Below, piece after piece: positions 41,195 to 41,216 of a stretch of DNA of 41,216 nucleotides. The stretch's first letter is position 1, and the number at the start of each line of letters is the position of its first letter. This stretch comes from DYRB01 sp963802205 (GTDB taxonomy: Bacteria; Pseudomonadota; Gammaproteobacteria; Chromatiales; Chromatiaceae). The position numbers were made by a program, and so were the translations under genes. The notes beneath the pieces were generated by a model. The model had not been told where the DNA came from. It made no database searches and was given only the letters and a program-made list of their open reading frames with translations. Location: positions 1 to 41,216 of the forward strand of contig CAWDHW010000026.1 in NCBI GenBank assembly GCA_963802205.1, written 5' to 3'.

Positions 41195-41216
41195 TGGCGG
41201 AGAGGGAGGGATTCGA
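41195..41216 (-). tRNA. tRNA-Ser, 3' end (rest outside window)
   Basis: Read on the minus strand, the last 22 bases end ..TCGAAT-CCCTC-CCTCTCC-G-CCA. This is the T-loop, the 3' half of the T stem, the 3' acceptor strand, discriminator G73 and an encoded CCA. A G discriminator with the acceptor strand CCTCTCC is typical of bacterial tRNA-Ser. The anticodon lies outside the window, so the isoacceptor is unknown. Confidence 0.8.

Noticed and set aside
1..41216. CRISPR array, prophage or complete insertion sequence
   Set aside because: No regularly spaced direct repeats, phage structural genes or transposase genes were seen on either strand.

Overview
The window is a high-GC chromosomal segment with short intergenic gaps. 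Gene content points to a gammaproteobacterium close to the purple sulfur bacteria (Chromatiaceae or relatives). Pointers are HoxE/HoxF-type diaphorase genes, a DsrC/TusE-family sulfur-relay paralogue, NnrS, cytochrome c4-type dihemes, a periplasmic nitrate reductase operon and LPS/TamB envelope genes. This placement is inferred from gene content; no marker gene fixes the genus.

Layout. 3-4480: envelope block (tamB 3' end, lpxL, flippase-like membrane protein, lipoprotein hydrolase). 4589-6495: a cysteine-free DsrC-like fusion protein followed by nnrS. 6626-9188: a decayed XamI-type restriction-modification pair, with at least seven frameshifts in the methylase and one in the endonuclease. 9336-11431: hoxE-hoxF on the minus strand, closed by a strong hairpin, with no hoxUYH after it. 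11563-13141: pssA and an unknown membrane-anchored protein. 13247-23714: a nitrate respiration locus consisting of narXL (minus), a Crp/Fnr regulator, two FNR-type boxes, napDAGHBC and a diheme cytochrome. 23751-28043: lon, ksgA, maf. 28272-31197: mltD with an internal lysine-rich tandem repeat, and a retropepsin-like protease. 31220-36261: mtfA, a Sco/PCuAC copper-delivery pair, a HIT-superfamily protein, cytochrome c4 and an EEP-family phosphodiesterase/nuclease. 36319-36476: a MITE-like element built of five hairpins. 36554-39016: a PRPP synthase overlapping an AMP/thymidine phosphorylase gene that carries one frameshift. 39205-40878: a DUF302 protein and a deletion-fused remnant of a type III-like restriction-modification system. 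41195-41216: the 3' end of a minus-strand tRNA-Ser with its terminator.

How the parts work together. The central nap locus looks like one regulated unit. NarX/NarL would sense nitrate or nitrite. The Dnr/Fnr-like regulator and the paired TTGAT-N4-ATCAA boxes would give oxygen/NO control. NapC and NapGH would pass quinol electrons through NapB to NapA, with NapD maturing NapA. NnrS fits a nitrogen-oxide response theme. Sco, PCuAC and the c4 cytochromes suit a branched electron-transport chain.

The most unusual items are the DsrC-like fusion without any cysteine, a 68-nt three-way-junction inverted repeat between napA and napG, the five-hairpin MITE, hoxEF cut off from the rest of the hydrogenase operon beside a dying restriction system, and the methylase/endonuclease chimera next to tRNA-Ser.
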